Positions 7,493 to 14,853 of a stretch of DNA of 18,433 nucleotides are shown one piece after another. This DNA comes from JAXJYR01 sp964593515 (GTDB lineage: Bacteria > Bacillota_I > Bacilli_A > Erysipelotrichales > Erysipelotrichaceae). The notes beneath the pieces are model-generated. The model had not been told where the DNA came from, did no database searches, and saw nothing but the letters and a program-made list of their open reading frames with translations. The position numbers were made by a program, and so were the translations under genes. The first letter of the stretch is position 1. Each line of letters begins with the position of its first letter. Location of the stretch: NCBI GenBank assembly GCA_964593515.1, contig CAZQJH010000015.1:1-18433 (forward strand). Reading direction: 5' to 3'.

Positions 7493-8822
7493 ATATTTAA
7501 CCTACTTAACAACCCTTGTTTTAATGGCTTGTTTTGTCTTGTTTGCTTTTGTTGCTGCTAGAGAAAGTGGTTGTATAAGTGAAATAGCTGCTAGTAATGA
7601 AAACTTTCATAATGAAGTAATCTTTGAATATATGAAAGATACTTATCGTGAAGGAATGATTTATGATTGTAATGGTAACGAATTATTAGTACCTAGTGAT
7701 AAAGCTAATCAAGAATCATTATTAGTTGAACCTTATGCATATTCATGGTTAATCGGTAGTGATAATCCATTATATGCCCAAAGAGGTGGAATTAGAAATA
7801 TTTATCGTTATCAATTATATGATGGTAGTAATGATCCTTATGGAAGTAGTATTACTTTAAGTATTGATCATAATCTACAAATGAATGCTTTTAATCAATT
7901 AGCTAATATTTCCCATGATGGTTCGATTATTATACTTGAAAATAAAACCGGAGCAATTAAAGCTTTAGCAAGTATTTCTCCGATTAGTTATAATGGTAAT
8001 GAACCAGAAATCTTCTCTAAAGCGGTTAATCAAAGTGAAGGTGGATTAAATATGCGTGGAATATATGAACAAGATCCACCAGCTTCAACTTTTAAATTAA
8101 TCACTTTAACTTGTGCCATTGAAGAAGGTTTAGATTTAGATGCTTATTATTATGATCAAGGTTATTATACATATCAAGAAGGTCGTCGTATTTATAACTA
8201 TGGAGGAGTTGCTTATGGTTATGTGAATGCGCAACAAGCTTTAAATAAATCAATTAATAGTTATTTTGTGAATTTAGCACAAGAAATTGGTTATGAGAAG
8301 TTAAATGATATGTATGAACGTTTATTATTAAATGAAAGAATTGATTTAGATTTCTCTAATAATAAATTAAGAAGTCATGTAGATACGTTAATTGATGATG
8401 ATGTAACTATTGGAAATCATGCGATTGGTCAAGGAAGTATTCAAATTGCCCCATTACAATTAGCTAGTATTATCGCTAGTTATGGAAATGAAGGAAAAAT
8501 GATGCAACCATATATGATTGAGGAAATTGGTAATGAAAAAGTAGCTAATAGTACTGTATTATCGCAAATAACAAGTAAAGAAGTTGTGGATAAAGTAAAT
8601 GAATATGCTCATCAAAGTGCTTTAAGTTATGGCTTTAATGAAGAACAATATGGTTGGGTATGTGCTAAAACAGGAACTGCTGAATTTCAAGCTGAAAGAT
8701 GTCATAGTTATTTAGCTTTATATAATAACAATTATACAATTTTAATTAGTTGTAATGATATTAATAGTAGTGTTGAATTATTTGATTCAATGAAACCATT
8801 AGTTCAATTAATAAATAATTAA
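7479..8822 (+). CDS. Class B penicillin-binding protein (transpeptidase)
   Basis: A peptidoglycan D,D-transpeptidase of 447 aa, anchored by one N-terminal membrane segment (~7-26), with the catalytic domain outside. The three active-site motifs are STFK (203-206), SIN (258-260) and KTG (397-399, within KTGTAEF). IGQGSIQIAPLQLA (~316-329) and the strand ILENKTGAIKALAS are also typical. The N-terminal motif RGxIxDRNG is degenerate (REGMIYDCNGNELL). The protein is short because the region between it and the transpeptidase domain (~70-130) is far smaller than the pedestal of FtsI/PBP2b; this is closest in layout to PbpA-type proteins. AAGGAG lies 7 nt before ATG 7479. The start overlaps the SEDS gene by 14 nt, implying translational coupling and a matched partner. 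A beta-lactam target by family. Confidence 0.93.
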   Translation: MRKFKYLTYLTTLVLMACFVLFAFVAARESGCISEIAASNENFHNEVIFEYMKDTYREGMIYDCNGNELLVPSDKANQESLLVEPYAYSWLIGSDNPLYAQRGGIRNIYRYQLYDGSNDPYGSSITLSIDHNLQMNAFNQLANISHDGSIIILENKTGAIKALASISPISYNGNEPEIFSKAVNQSEGGLNMRGIYEQDPPASTFKLITLTCAIEEGLDLDAYYYDQGYYTYQEGRRIYNYGGVAYGYVNAQQALNKSINSYFVNLAQEIGYEKLNDMYERLLLNERIDLDFSNNKLRSHVDTLIDDDVTIGNHAIGQGSIQIAPLQLASIIASYGNEGKMMQPYMIEEIGNEKVANSTVLSQITSKEVVDKVNEYAHQSALSYGFNEEQYGWVCAKTGTAEFQAERCHSYLALYNNNYTILISCNDINSSVELFDSMKPLVQLINN

Positions 8823-8849
8823 AGGGCTTTCTCTTTAATTATTTATTAA
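8808..8849. repeat. Perfect 17-bp inverted repeat across the PBP stop codon and the nagA promoter
   Basis: TTAATAAATAATTAAAG (8808-8824) is exactly the reverse complement of 8833-8849, with an 8-base centre. The left arm contains the PBP stop codon (8820-8822). The right arm covers the presumed -35 of nagA. No T tract follows on the plus strand, so it is not a standard terminator. It could be an operator for a dimeric repressor or an mRNA-end hairpin. Confidence 0.8.
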
Positions 8850-8862
8850 AAAAGAGTATAAT
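8834..8862 (+). promoter_or_regulatory. Predicted promoter of nagA
   Basis: TTTAAT (8834-8839), a 17-bp spacer, then a perfect TATAAT (8857-8862). It lies 29 bases upstream of the nagA start, with AAGGAGG between them. The -35 is weak and sits in the right arm of the palindrome, so a protein bound there would block it. Confidence 0.65.
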
Positions 8863-8891
8863 AATATTAAATGTTAAGGAGGCAAACTAAA

Positions 8892-10031
8892 ATGATTATA
8901 CAAAGTACAAGAGTTTGGGTAAGTGGAAAATTCTTACAAGCTCAAATTGAAGTTGAAAATGAAAAAATTGTGAATATCTTACCTTATGGAACTAAGGAAG
9001 TAGATAAAGATTATGGAGATAAACGTATTGTTCCTGGATTTATCGATGTTCATACTCATGGTTATGGTGGATGGGATACTAATGATGCCACTGAAGATGG
9101 ATTACGTAACTGGATGAAAGAAATCGTAAAAGAAGGGGTAACTGGTATTTGTCCAACTACAATTACGCAAACCGAAGAAGTTTTAACGAAAGCGGTAGCT
9201 AACGTAGCTAAAGTAGTTGAAGATGGTTATGAAGGAGCTGAAATCTTAGGAATTCACTTTGAAGGACCATACTTAGATATGAAATATAAAGGTGCTCAAC
9301 CAGAACAATGTATTGTGAAAGCAGATGTTGAACAATTCAAACGTTATCAAAAAGCAGCTAATGGTTTAATTAAAATTATTACAATGGCTACTGAACATGA
9401 TGAAGATTTTGCTTTAACTAAATATTGTGCACAAAATGGTGTACGTGTAAGTATTGGACACTCTAGTGCTACTTTAGATGAAGCTGCTTTAGCAATTGCG
9501 AATGGGGCAACAAGTATGACACATATCTTTAATGGTATGTCACCATATCACCACCGTAATGCTGGTTTAATCAATGCTGCAATGCGTTTTAAAGATACTT
9601 ATGGTGAAGTTATTTGTGATGGAAATCACTCAACAATTGATAACTTAAATACATTATATACAGCTAAAGGTCGTGACCATGTTTTAATGATTACTGACTC
9701 ATTAATGCTTAAAGGATTACCAGTTGGTACTAAAGTATTATTCGGAGGAAATGAAACTGAATTATATCCTGATGGAAGTGCTCACTTAACTTCAACTGGT
9801 GGATTAGCCGGATCAACTTTAAAAGTTAACGAAGGTCTTAAAGTTTTAGTTGAAAAAGCTGAAGTTCCATTTGATTATGCGATTAACTCAGCTACTTTAA
9901 ACCCAGCTAAATATTTAGGTATTGATGATCACAAAGGTAAATTAATGGCTGGATATGATGCTGATATCGTTGTTTTAAATGATGATTACAGTGTTGAAAT
10001 GACTTATACTAAAGGTAAAGAAGCATTCTAA
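8892..10031 (+). CDS. nagA: N-acetylglucosamine-6-phosphate deacetylase
   Basis: Converts GlcNAc-6-P to GlcN-6-P and acetate in the cytosol, feeding amino sugars to glycolysis or wall synthesis. 379 aa, the usual length, of the amidohydrolase fold. The sequence shows PGFIDVHTHGYGG with H54 and H56, HFEGPYLD with metal ligand E124, SIGHSSAT with H190, THIFNGMSPYHHRNAG with H211, and MITDSLM with catalytic D269. The sequence TSTGGLAGSTL and the C-terminal KGKLMAGYDADIVVL are characteristic of the family. The start at 8892 (MIIQSTRVW) is 9 nt after AAGGAGG; an in-frame ATG at 8871 lies upstream of that site. It has its own promoter and a strong terminator, so it is a single-gene unit. nagB and a regulator are not in the window. 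High confidence. Confidence 0.95.
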   Translation: MIIQSTRVWVSGKFLQAQIEVENEKIVNILPYGTKEVDKDYGDKRIVPGFIDVHTHGYGGWDTNDATEDGLRNWMKEIVKEGVTGICPTTITQTEEVLTKAVANVAKVVEDGYEGAEILGIHFEGPYLDMKYKGAQPEQCIVKADVEQFKRYQKAANGLIKIITMATEHDEDFALTKYCAQNGVRVSIGHSSATLDEAALAIANGATSMTHIFNGMSPYHHRNAGLINAAMRFKDTYGEVICDGNHSTIDNLNTLYTAKGRDHVLMITDSLMLKGLPVGTKVLFGGNETELYPDGSAHLTSTGGLAGSTLKVNEGLKVLVEKAEVPFDYAINSATLNPAKYLGIDDHKGKLMAGYDADIVVLNDDYSVEMTYTKGKEAF

Positions 10032-10036
10032 TAATT

Positions 10037-10076
10037 AATAATGCGAAGTAATACTAAATTACTTCGCATTATTTTT
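10037..10076 (+). terminator. Strong intrinsic terminator of nagA
   Basis: A perfect 16-bp stem, AATAATGCGAAGTAAT (10037-10052) with its complement at 10058-10073, has a 5-nt loop and a T run (10072-10076). Confidence 0.92.
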
Positions 10077-10115
10077 AGGAATATGATAAACTTATAACGT
10101 ATAGGTGGTGAAATA

Positions 10116-10922
10116 ATGGAAACAAAAATGGTTGTATTTGATATTGATGGTACTATTTATTATCATCATGATCATGATTTTATTGCTTCCACAAGATATA
10201 CTTTAGAACAATTAAAAGCAAATGGTTATAAGGTTGTAGTGGCAACTAGTCGTTGTCGTAAAGAAGTTGAAAACTTACCGCAATTCTTTCGTGATTTTGC
10301 TTTTGATTATGAAATATATGATGGTGGAGCTTTAATCTTAAAAGAAGGTCATTTATTAGAAGCTCATCAAATTGCGAAAGAAGATATTGAACTAATTAAA
10401 AAGTATACAAGAGAAAATAAAATATTCTTTCGTTATTCAACTTTTGATGATGACTTCTATGATGCTTATAAAGATCCTAAAGCCATTGATACTTTTTTTG
10501 AATTATATTTAATGTATCCTAGTTTTAAACCATATCAAGATGATGATGCTTACAATATTTTAGTCTTTAGTCAAACACCACAACAATGTGATGAAATTAT
10601 TGCTTTAACTAAGAATAGTATTCATGTTCGTCATGAACCTTGTTTAGTTGAAATCACTAGTGATAATGGTGGTAAACATGTGGCTATTCAACGTATTTGT
10701 GAAGATGCGAATATTGATATAAAGCAAGTTGTATGCTTTGGTGATGGGGCTAATGATGCTTTAATGCTTGAAAGTTGTGGTTATGGAGTAGCTTTAGGTG
10801 ATAGTAATAAAAAAGCTATGGCATCAGCAAATGAAGTATGTGATCGTATTGAGAATGATGGAGTTTATAAAACTTGTGTCAAATTAGGTTTAATTAAGGA
10901 GAGTGAAAGTTATGGAAATTAG
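10116..10922 (+). CDS. HAD-superfamily phosphatase, Cof / HAD-IIB type
   Basis: A cytosolic phosphatase, probably acting on sugar phosphates or similar small metabolites; 268 aa. Motif I is FDIDGTIY with nucleophile Asp9 and Asp11; motif II is ATSR (T44/S45). Lys187 in NGGKHVA is motif III, and GDGANDALML (209-218) is motif IV. The insert between motifs II and III is the C2 cap of the Cof subfamily. AGGTGGTG is the ribosome site. No clear promoter is seen between the nagA terminator and this start; weak candidates such as TATAAC at 10093-10098 lack a -35. It overlaps the next gene by 11 nt, so both are translated from one mRNA. Pairing with a sugar mutarotase points to carbohydrate metabolism. 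Substrate unknown. Confidence 0.92.
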   Translation: METKMVVFDIDGTIYYHHDHDFIASTRYTLEQLKANGYKVVVATSRCRKEVENLPQFFRDFAFDYEIYDGGALILKEGHLLEAHQIAKEDIELIKKYTRENKIFFRYSTFDDDFYDAYKDPKAIDTFFELYLMYPSFKPYQDDDAYNILVFSQTPQQCDEIIALTKNSIHVRHEPCLVEITSDNGGKHVAIQRICEDANIDIKQVVCFGDGANDALMLESCGYGVALGDSNKKAMASANEVCDRIENDGVYKTCVKLGLIKESESYGN

Positions 10923-11775
10923 AAATGATCGTTATGTAGTAACTTTTTGTGCTAAAGGTGGAGAAATCCAAAGCTTTAGCGATACCCAAACTAATATTCA
11001 ATATATGTGGCAAGGAGATGAAAAATATTGGACGGGAAAAAATCCAACTTTATTCCCGCAAATCTCTAATACATATACAAAAGATTATGAAATTGATGGT
11101 AAAAAATATGCAATGCCTAATCATGGATTTATTCGTTCTAATGTTTTAGAATATGAACAAATCAGTGATACTAGCGCTAAATTTACTTTTAAAAGTAATG
11201 ATGAAACTAGAAAAATGTATCCATTTGATTTTGAATACGAATTAATTTATACATTAAATAATGATACTTTAGAAATGGTTTACCATATTAAAAATACTAG
11301 TGATGTTGTAATGCCATTCTCATTTGGTTTACATCCAGGATTTAATGCTCCATTATGTGAAGGTGAACATTTTGAAGATTATCGTTTAGTATTTGAAAAA
11401 GAAGAACATTGTAAGCAATTATTCTTCGATACGCAATCACGTTATCCATATACTTTAGAAGATATTACAATTAAAGAATGGAAATGTAATTGGCAAGAAA
11501 TGGAAGAAATTGCAACTTTAGTTTATGTTGGTTGCGAAAGTAAAACAGCGCAATTAATTGGACCTAAAAATCATGGAGTAGAAATTAGTATTGAAGGATA
11601 TCCATATTTTGCTGTATGGAATCCAGGATATGATGCTCCATTCCTATGTTTAGAACCATGGTATGGTCATGGTGACTTTTCTAAATTAGATGTTGCTTTT
11701 GAAGATCGTGAAGGGACAATGAAATTAGCGCCTAATGAAGTTTTCACAACTTCATATACCATCAAAGTATTTTAA
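10912..11775 (+). CDS. Aldose 1-epimerase family protein, LacX-like
   Basis: 287 aa, cytosolic, of the galactose-mutarotase-like beta-sandwich fold; the best match in character is the LacX-like subgroup. Visible family blocks are NPTLFPQISNT (44-54), MPNHGFIRSN with His71, PFSFGLHPGFNAP with His141 (general acid), and FLCLEPWYGHGD with Glu248 (general base). Both catalytic positions are therefore present. The family interconverts alpha and beta anomers of aldohexoses; some members act on sugar-6-phosphates, and which applies here is not clear. The start at 10912 is 10 nt after AAGGAG. A GTG at 10903 in the same frame is almost on top of that site and is rejected. It overlaps the HAD gene and is followed 16 nt later by the lipoprotein gene. 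Confidence 0.9.
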   Translation: MEIRNDRYVVTFCAKGGEIQSFSDTQTNIQYMWQGDEKYWTGKNPTLFPQISNTYTKDYEIDGKKYAMPNHGFIRSNVLEYEQISDTSAKFTFKSNDETRKMYPFDFEYELIYTLNNDTLEMVYHIKNTSDVVMPFSFGLHPGFNAPLCEGEHFEDYRLVFEKEEHCKQLFFDTQSRYPYTLEDITIKEWKCNWQEMEEIATLVYVGCESKTAQLIGPKNHGVEISIEGYPYFAVWNPGYDAPFLCLEPWYGHGDFSKLDVAFEDREGTMKLAPNEVFTTSYTIKVF

Positions 11776-11791
11776 TTGAAAGAGGAAATAT

Positions 11792-12190
11792 ATGAAAAAA
11801 TTAATGAAATTATTATGTGTATTTGTTTTAGGTTGTTCATTAGTAGCTTGTAGTAGTGCTACTAAAACAACTAAAGTAGAAGAATATGCGCAAAGTGAAG
11901 AAATCAAAGAACAAGTTGAAGAATTAAATAAAACATTTGATTCAATGGGAATGCAAGTAAGTATTGAAGCGAAAGGTGAAACTTTAATCTACAAATATAA
12001 ATTTACTTCACAAGTTGAATTTAGTGATGAACAAGTGGCATCATTAATCGAATCATTAAAAGGACAAAAAAGTGTTTATGATTCAATTTTAACTTCATTA
12101 AAAGATGAGGTAGGAAGTGAAAATCCTAAAGTAACTTTACAATATTACAATGCTGATGATTCTTTTATTTGTGAATATACATTTGAATAA
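11792..12190 (+). CDS. Small lipoprotein, DUF4854-like
   Basis: 132 aa with a clear lipoprotein signal: KKLMKLLCVFVLGCSLVAC, with the lipidated Cys at residue 20 (lipobox LVAC). The mature part is a single ~110-aa domain, starting with the VEEYAQSEEIKEQVEELNKTF helix, then strands (MQVSIEAKGETLIYKYKF). This pattern is like the DUF4854 domain of Firmicutes lipoproteins; the match is by eye. The function is unknown; the protein is exposed on the outer face of the membrane. AGAGG precedes the ATG by 7 nt. It is the last gene of the HAD-epimerase-lipoprotein operon, ending in a terminator shared with the convergent lipid kinase gene. Confidence 0.85.
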   Translation: MKKLMKLLCVFVLGCSLVACSSATKTTKVEEYAQSEEIKEQVEELNKTFDSMGMQVSIEAKGETLIYKYKFTSQVEFSDEQVASLIESLKGQKSVYDSILTSLKDEVGSENPKVTLQYYNADDSFICEYTFE

Positions 12191-12211
12191 TCATTTAAAG
12201 AAATAATAAAG

Positions 12212-12240
12212 GGCACAATCAAAATGTTGATTGTGCCTTT
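12212..12240. terminator. Bidirectional terminator between convergent genes
   Basis: An 11-bp stem, GGCACAATCAA (12212-12222) with TTGATTGTGCC (12227-12237), has a 4-nt loop. Short T runs lie on the right (12238-12240) and A-rich sequence on the left (12200-12210). It serves the lipoprotein gene on the plus strand and the lipid kinase gene on the minus strand. Confidence 0.87.
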
Positions 12241-12244
12241 GATG

Positions 12245-13111
12245 CTATTTTAGTTTATTTACTAGTTTTAATTTATTAGGTAAGATATCAATATGAATAC
12301 TAGTTTCATTATAGAATTCACCATCAATATTAACTCCTTGTTTAGTTTCAATATCAAAGCTAGTACCTTGATAATGATATACTTTCTTTAATAAATTGAT
12401 TTTTTGAAAGATAAGTGGATACCACTTATAGATATATTGAATTTTAGGAAATGATTCAATAATACATAAGTTTAAAATACCATCATTACATTTAGCATTT
12501 TTACTGAAGTTATAACCACCACCATAAAATTTACCATTATTAATTGTTGCGAATAATGGTTTACCTTGATATGTATTTTGTTTATCAATCTTAATTGTTG
12601 CCTTTTTAGCTTGATAGATAAAGACGGTTTTAATAGCTAATAATAGATAAGATAATTTCTTTGGTAAGAAATTATAGCTATGATCATGGACATGGGTCGC
12701 AATTTCATTATCAATGGCAAAACAAGCCGTATTTAAACCTAAGTGATTATTTACTTGCATCATATCGATATAATGAGCTTCTTGTTTAAAACTTTGATAA
12801 AAGATTTGATAAGGATCTTTAGTTTCAAATAAACGTGCAAAGTCATTACCAGTACCAAAAGGTAATAAAACAAATTCATGTTGATCATTGAATTCTTGTA
12901 AGACATGATGGAAAGTTCCATCCCCTCCACATATATAAAATCTAGTTAATTCATTTTGTAGCAAAACTAGCTTTTTAGCTTCATCAGGGTTAGTTGTATA
13001 ATGAATTGAATAATTGATGTTGTTGGTCTTAAAGTAGCTTGTAGCTTCTTCTATGAAGGCTTTAAGCTTCTTATCAACATTATTTTTATTTATAATCATT
13101 GTATGTTGCAT
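12245..13111 (-). CDS. Diacylglycerol kinase-family lipid kinase (DagK/YegS-like)
   Basis: 288 aa, soluble or peripheral to the membrane. The N-terminal kinase domain has ICGGDGTFHHVL (60-71, the GGDGT nucleotide loop) and LPFGTGNDFAR (83-93). The C-terminal lobe has NNGKFYGGGYNFS, NDGILNL (209-215, with the family's conserved Asp) and VNIDGEFY (260-267). In Firmicutes such kinases recycle diacylglycerol from lipoteichoic-acid synthesis to phosphatidic acid; other members phosphorylate different lipids, so the substrate is inferred. The GGGGG ribosome site and a good promoter lie upstream. It stands alone, convergent with the lipoprotein gene and divergent from the 510-aa gene. The stop codon is TAG. 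Confidence 0.92.
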   Translation of the reverse strand: MQHTMIINKNNVDKKLKAFIEEATSYFKTNNINYSIHYTTNPDEAKKLVLLQNELTRFYICGGDGTFHHVLQEFNDQHEFVLLPFGTGNDFARLFETKDPYQIFYQSFKQEAHYIDMMQVNNHLGLNTACFAIDNEIATHVHDHSYNFLPKKLSYLLLAIKTVFIYQAKKATIKIDKQNTYQGKPLFATINNGKFYGGGYNFSKNAKCNDGILNLCIIESFPKIQYIYKWYPLIFQKINLLKKVYHYQGTSFDIETKQGVNIDGEFYNETSIHIDILPNKLKLVNKLK

Positions 13112-13132
13112 AAAAAATCCCCCTTATTTTTA

Positions 13133-13161
13133 ATTATAAAATTATTTATTGAAGATTACAA
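13133..13161 (-). promoter_or_regulatory. Sigma-A-type promoter of the lipid kinase gene
   Basis: On the minus strand, TTGTAA (13156-13161) stands 17 bp from a perfect TATAAT (13133-13138), 22 bases upstream of the start codon. The spacing is ideal. It is the best two-element promoter in the window. Confidence 0.82.
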
Positions 13162-13219
13162 TAAGTTTTGCTATCTAAAAAATTGATTATGTAGTAAAAT
13201 ATAGAAAGGAGGATTTTTT

Positions 13220-14752
13220 ATGAGTATTATTAATAAATTATTTAAATCAGAAACAAACAATAATGAACCAGAAACAACTACTAATGAAGAAGTAGTTACA
13301 AGTGAAGAAGATAAAATGCATATTGAACAAATTATGCATAAAGCTTCTAGAATGGCTACCCCATTACAAGATAAAGAATGGATTATGCATGCTTATTTTA
13401 ATAATTTAAAAGCTTGTATTTCATCTTTACAATTAATTGAAGGAAATAGTGCTATTGGCGCTTTAAGTGAACCAAGTAGTGATGAAAATATGCGTAATCA
13501 AATGGTTTATGAAGCATTATCAGCGATGTGTGGTATTTTAGAAACAACAGATCTTAACTTAATTCGTGAAGATTTAGCTTCTTTAGATGTTAATGTGTTA
13601 ATGCAAGGGTTAAAAGCTTGTATGGCTTTTGAACAAAATAGTCAAGAAATGCCTATTTTTGCACAATGTCGTGAAATGTTAGTATCATACTTAACAACAC
13701 GTATTGAATTTGATGCAGCATACCAACAACAAATGGATTTTGAGAAAGCTCAATTTATGTTCCATCAATTAATTAAAGAGAAAAAAGATGAAGAAACTCT
13801 AACAAACCATTTACAATACATCGCACATTTATTAGTGCAATTTGATGAATTATTTGTCGTTATGGATCAAGATTATGCAGTTAAATATCCATTTATTGGT
13901 GCTGATGCGCGTATTGATATCTTTACATCATATGGACAAGCTCAAGGTTATGTTGAATTCTTAAAAGCTAAAAAATTAGGAAATACTGTAGTCGAAAAAT
14001 TAGTTAAAGAAGATTATGCTAATTTCTTTGGGGAACAAATGTCGGTTGGTATTCAAATTATGCGTATCAATAATGGAACATATCCAGTTGAATTAGGTTT
14101 AGGAATGCTTATTAATTTACCTAAGGTAAGTGTTATGGAACGTGCTAATGTTCAAATGCGTAATTACTTCTTACGTGAAATGCAATATGGATGTCGTGTA
14201 AATGCAATGGGTGAAGTTGAAGCTGAACGTCGTAAAAATATGATTGAAGCAACTTTAACAATGCGTATGCATGGATATCGTGAATTAGCTAATGCTTGTT
14301 TATTTGTTATTGCTCATGGTCAAGTTGAAGATAAAGTATCTTATTATTCTAAACCAGCATATGATCGTGTAACTGAAGTTGCGAAACGTTTAAATGCTAG
14401 TTTAGTTAATGGAAATGATGAAAAAGAAGCAGTTTATGAAGGTGAACAAAACTTCCGTGTAGGGGTTAAAAAAGCTGATGCTAAATTAGAAGAAGGAATG
14501 GTATATGCCTTCACAAGTTATGGTTTAGCTAAGAAAACTTTAGATACAATCTTTAAAGATAGTAACGAAGATTTTATTATGAGTGTTACTTTTGAAGAAT
14601 TATTACCACATGCTAATCAATGTAATGGTATCTTATTAGATCATCGTTTAATGAATTATGAAATTAGTAAAGATCGTTTTAATCAAATTGAAGAAGCTAA
14701 GAAATTAGCTCCTAATACTAAAGTTAAACTTGAAGCTAAAGAAGAAGCTTAA
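13220..14752 (+). CDS. Uncharacterised 510-aa protein with two SseB-like segments
   Basis: Not recognised as a named protein. There is no signal peptide or membrane segment, so it is probably cytosolic. Residues ~10-35 are acidic and low-complexity, then ~35-215 are helical. Two segments repeat the pattern FTSYGxAxxxxxxxxK: residues 235-250 (after KYPFIGADARIDI) and 431-446 (after EEGMVYA). The second is followed by VTFEELLPHANQCNGILLDHRLMNYEI, which resembles SseB domains (FTS..., SFEELL, gi.lNP). Residues 300-400 between them are charged and helical. AAAGGAGG precedes the ATG, and a TAAAAT at 13195-13200 is a weak -10 candidate. The gene is monocistronic by its terminator. SseB-family domains occur in secretion- and immunity-linked proteins, so a link with the following genes is possible but unproven. 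Confidence 0.7.
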   Translation: MSIINKLFKSETNNNEPETTTNEEVVTSEEDKMHIEQIMHKASRMATPLQDKEWIMHAYFNNLKACISSLQLIEGNSAIGALSEPSSDENMRNQMVYEALSAMCGILETTDLNLIREDLASLDVNVLMQGLKACMAFEQNSQEMPIFAQCREMLVSYLTTRIEFDAAYQQQMDFEKAQFMFHQLIKEKKDEETLTNHLQYIAHLLVQFDELFVVMDQDYAVKYPFIGADARIDIFTSYGQAQGYVEFLKAKKLGNTVVEKLVKEDYANFFGEQMSVGIQIMRINNGTYPVELGLGMLINLPKVSVMERANVQMRNYFLREMQYGCRVNAMGEVEAERRKNMIEATLTMRMHGYRELANACLFVIAHGQVEDKVSYYSKPAYDRVTEVAKRLNASLVNGNDEKEAVYEGEQNFRVGVKKADAKLEEGMVYAFTSYGLAKKTLDTIFKDSNEDFIMSVTFEELLPHANQCNGILLDHRLMNYEISKDRFNQIEEAKKLAPNTKVKLEAKEEA

Positions 14753-14760
14753 TATTAATT

Positions 14761-14790
14761 AGAATCACATCCTTGTGATTCTTTTTTTTT
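14761..14790 (+). terminator. Intrinsic terminator after the 510-aa gene
   Basis: The 9-bp stem AGAATCACA (14761-14769) with TGTGATTCT (14774-14782) has a 4-nt loop and runs into nine T (14782-14790). Confidence 0.92.
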
Positions 14791-14823
14791 AAGTTTTTAT
14801 TAAGGATTAAACCTAATTAGCTA

Positions 14824-14832
14824 TGATATAAT
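14824..14832 (+). promoter_or_regulatory. Extended -10 promoter for the 14854-end operon
   Basis: TGATATAAT has a perfect hexamer at 14827-14832 plus a TGn extension. No good -35 is seen at normal spacing. It lies 22 bases upstream of the first gene, directly after the preceding terminator, so the three genes that follow form their own unit. Confidence 0.7.
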
Positions 14833-14853
14833 GCGCTTATGGAGGGATGATTA

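Noticed and set aside
10949..11149. Plus-strand open frame of 66 codons
   Set aside because: Out of frame inside the epimerase gene; it has no independent support.
12212..12237. Inverted repeat as a mobile-element end
   Set aside because: It sits exactly between two convergent stops with A/T-rich flanks on both sides and no transposase nearby; it is a bidirectional terminator.
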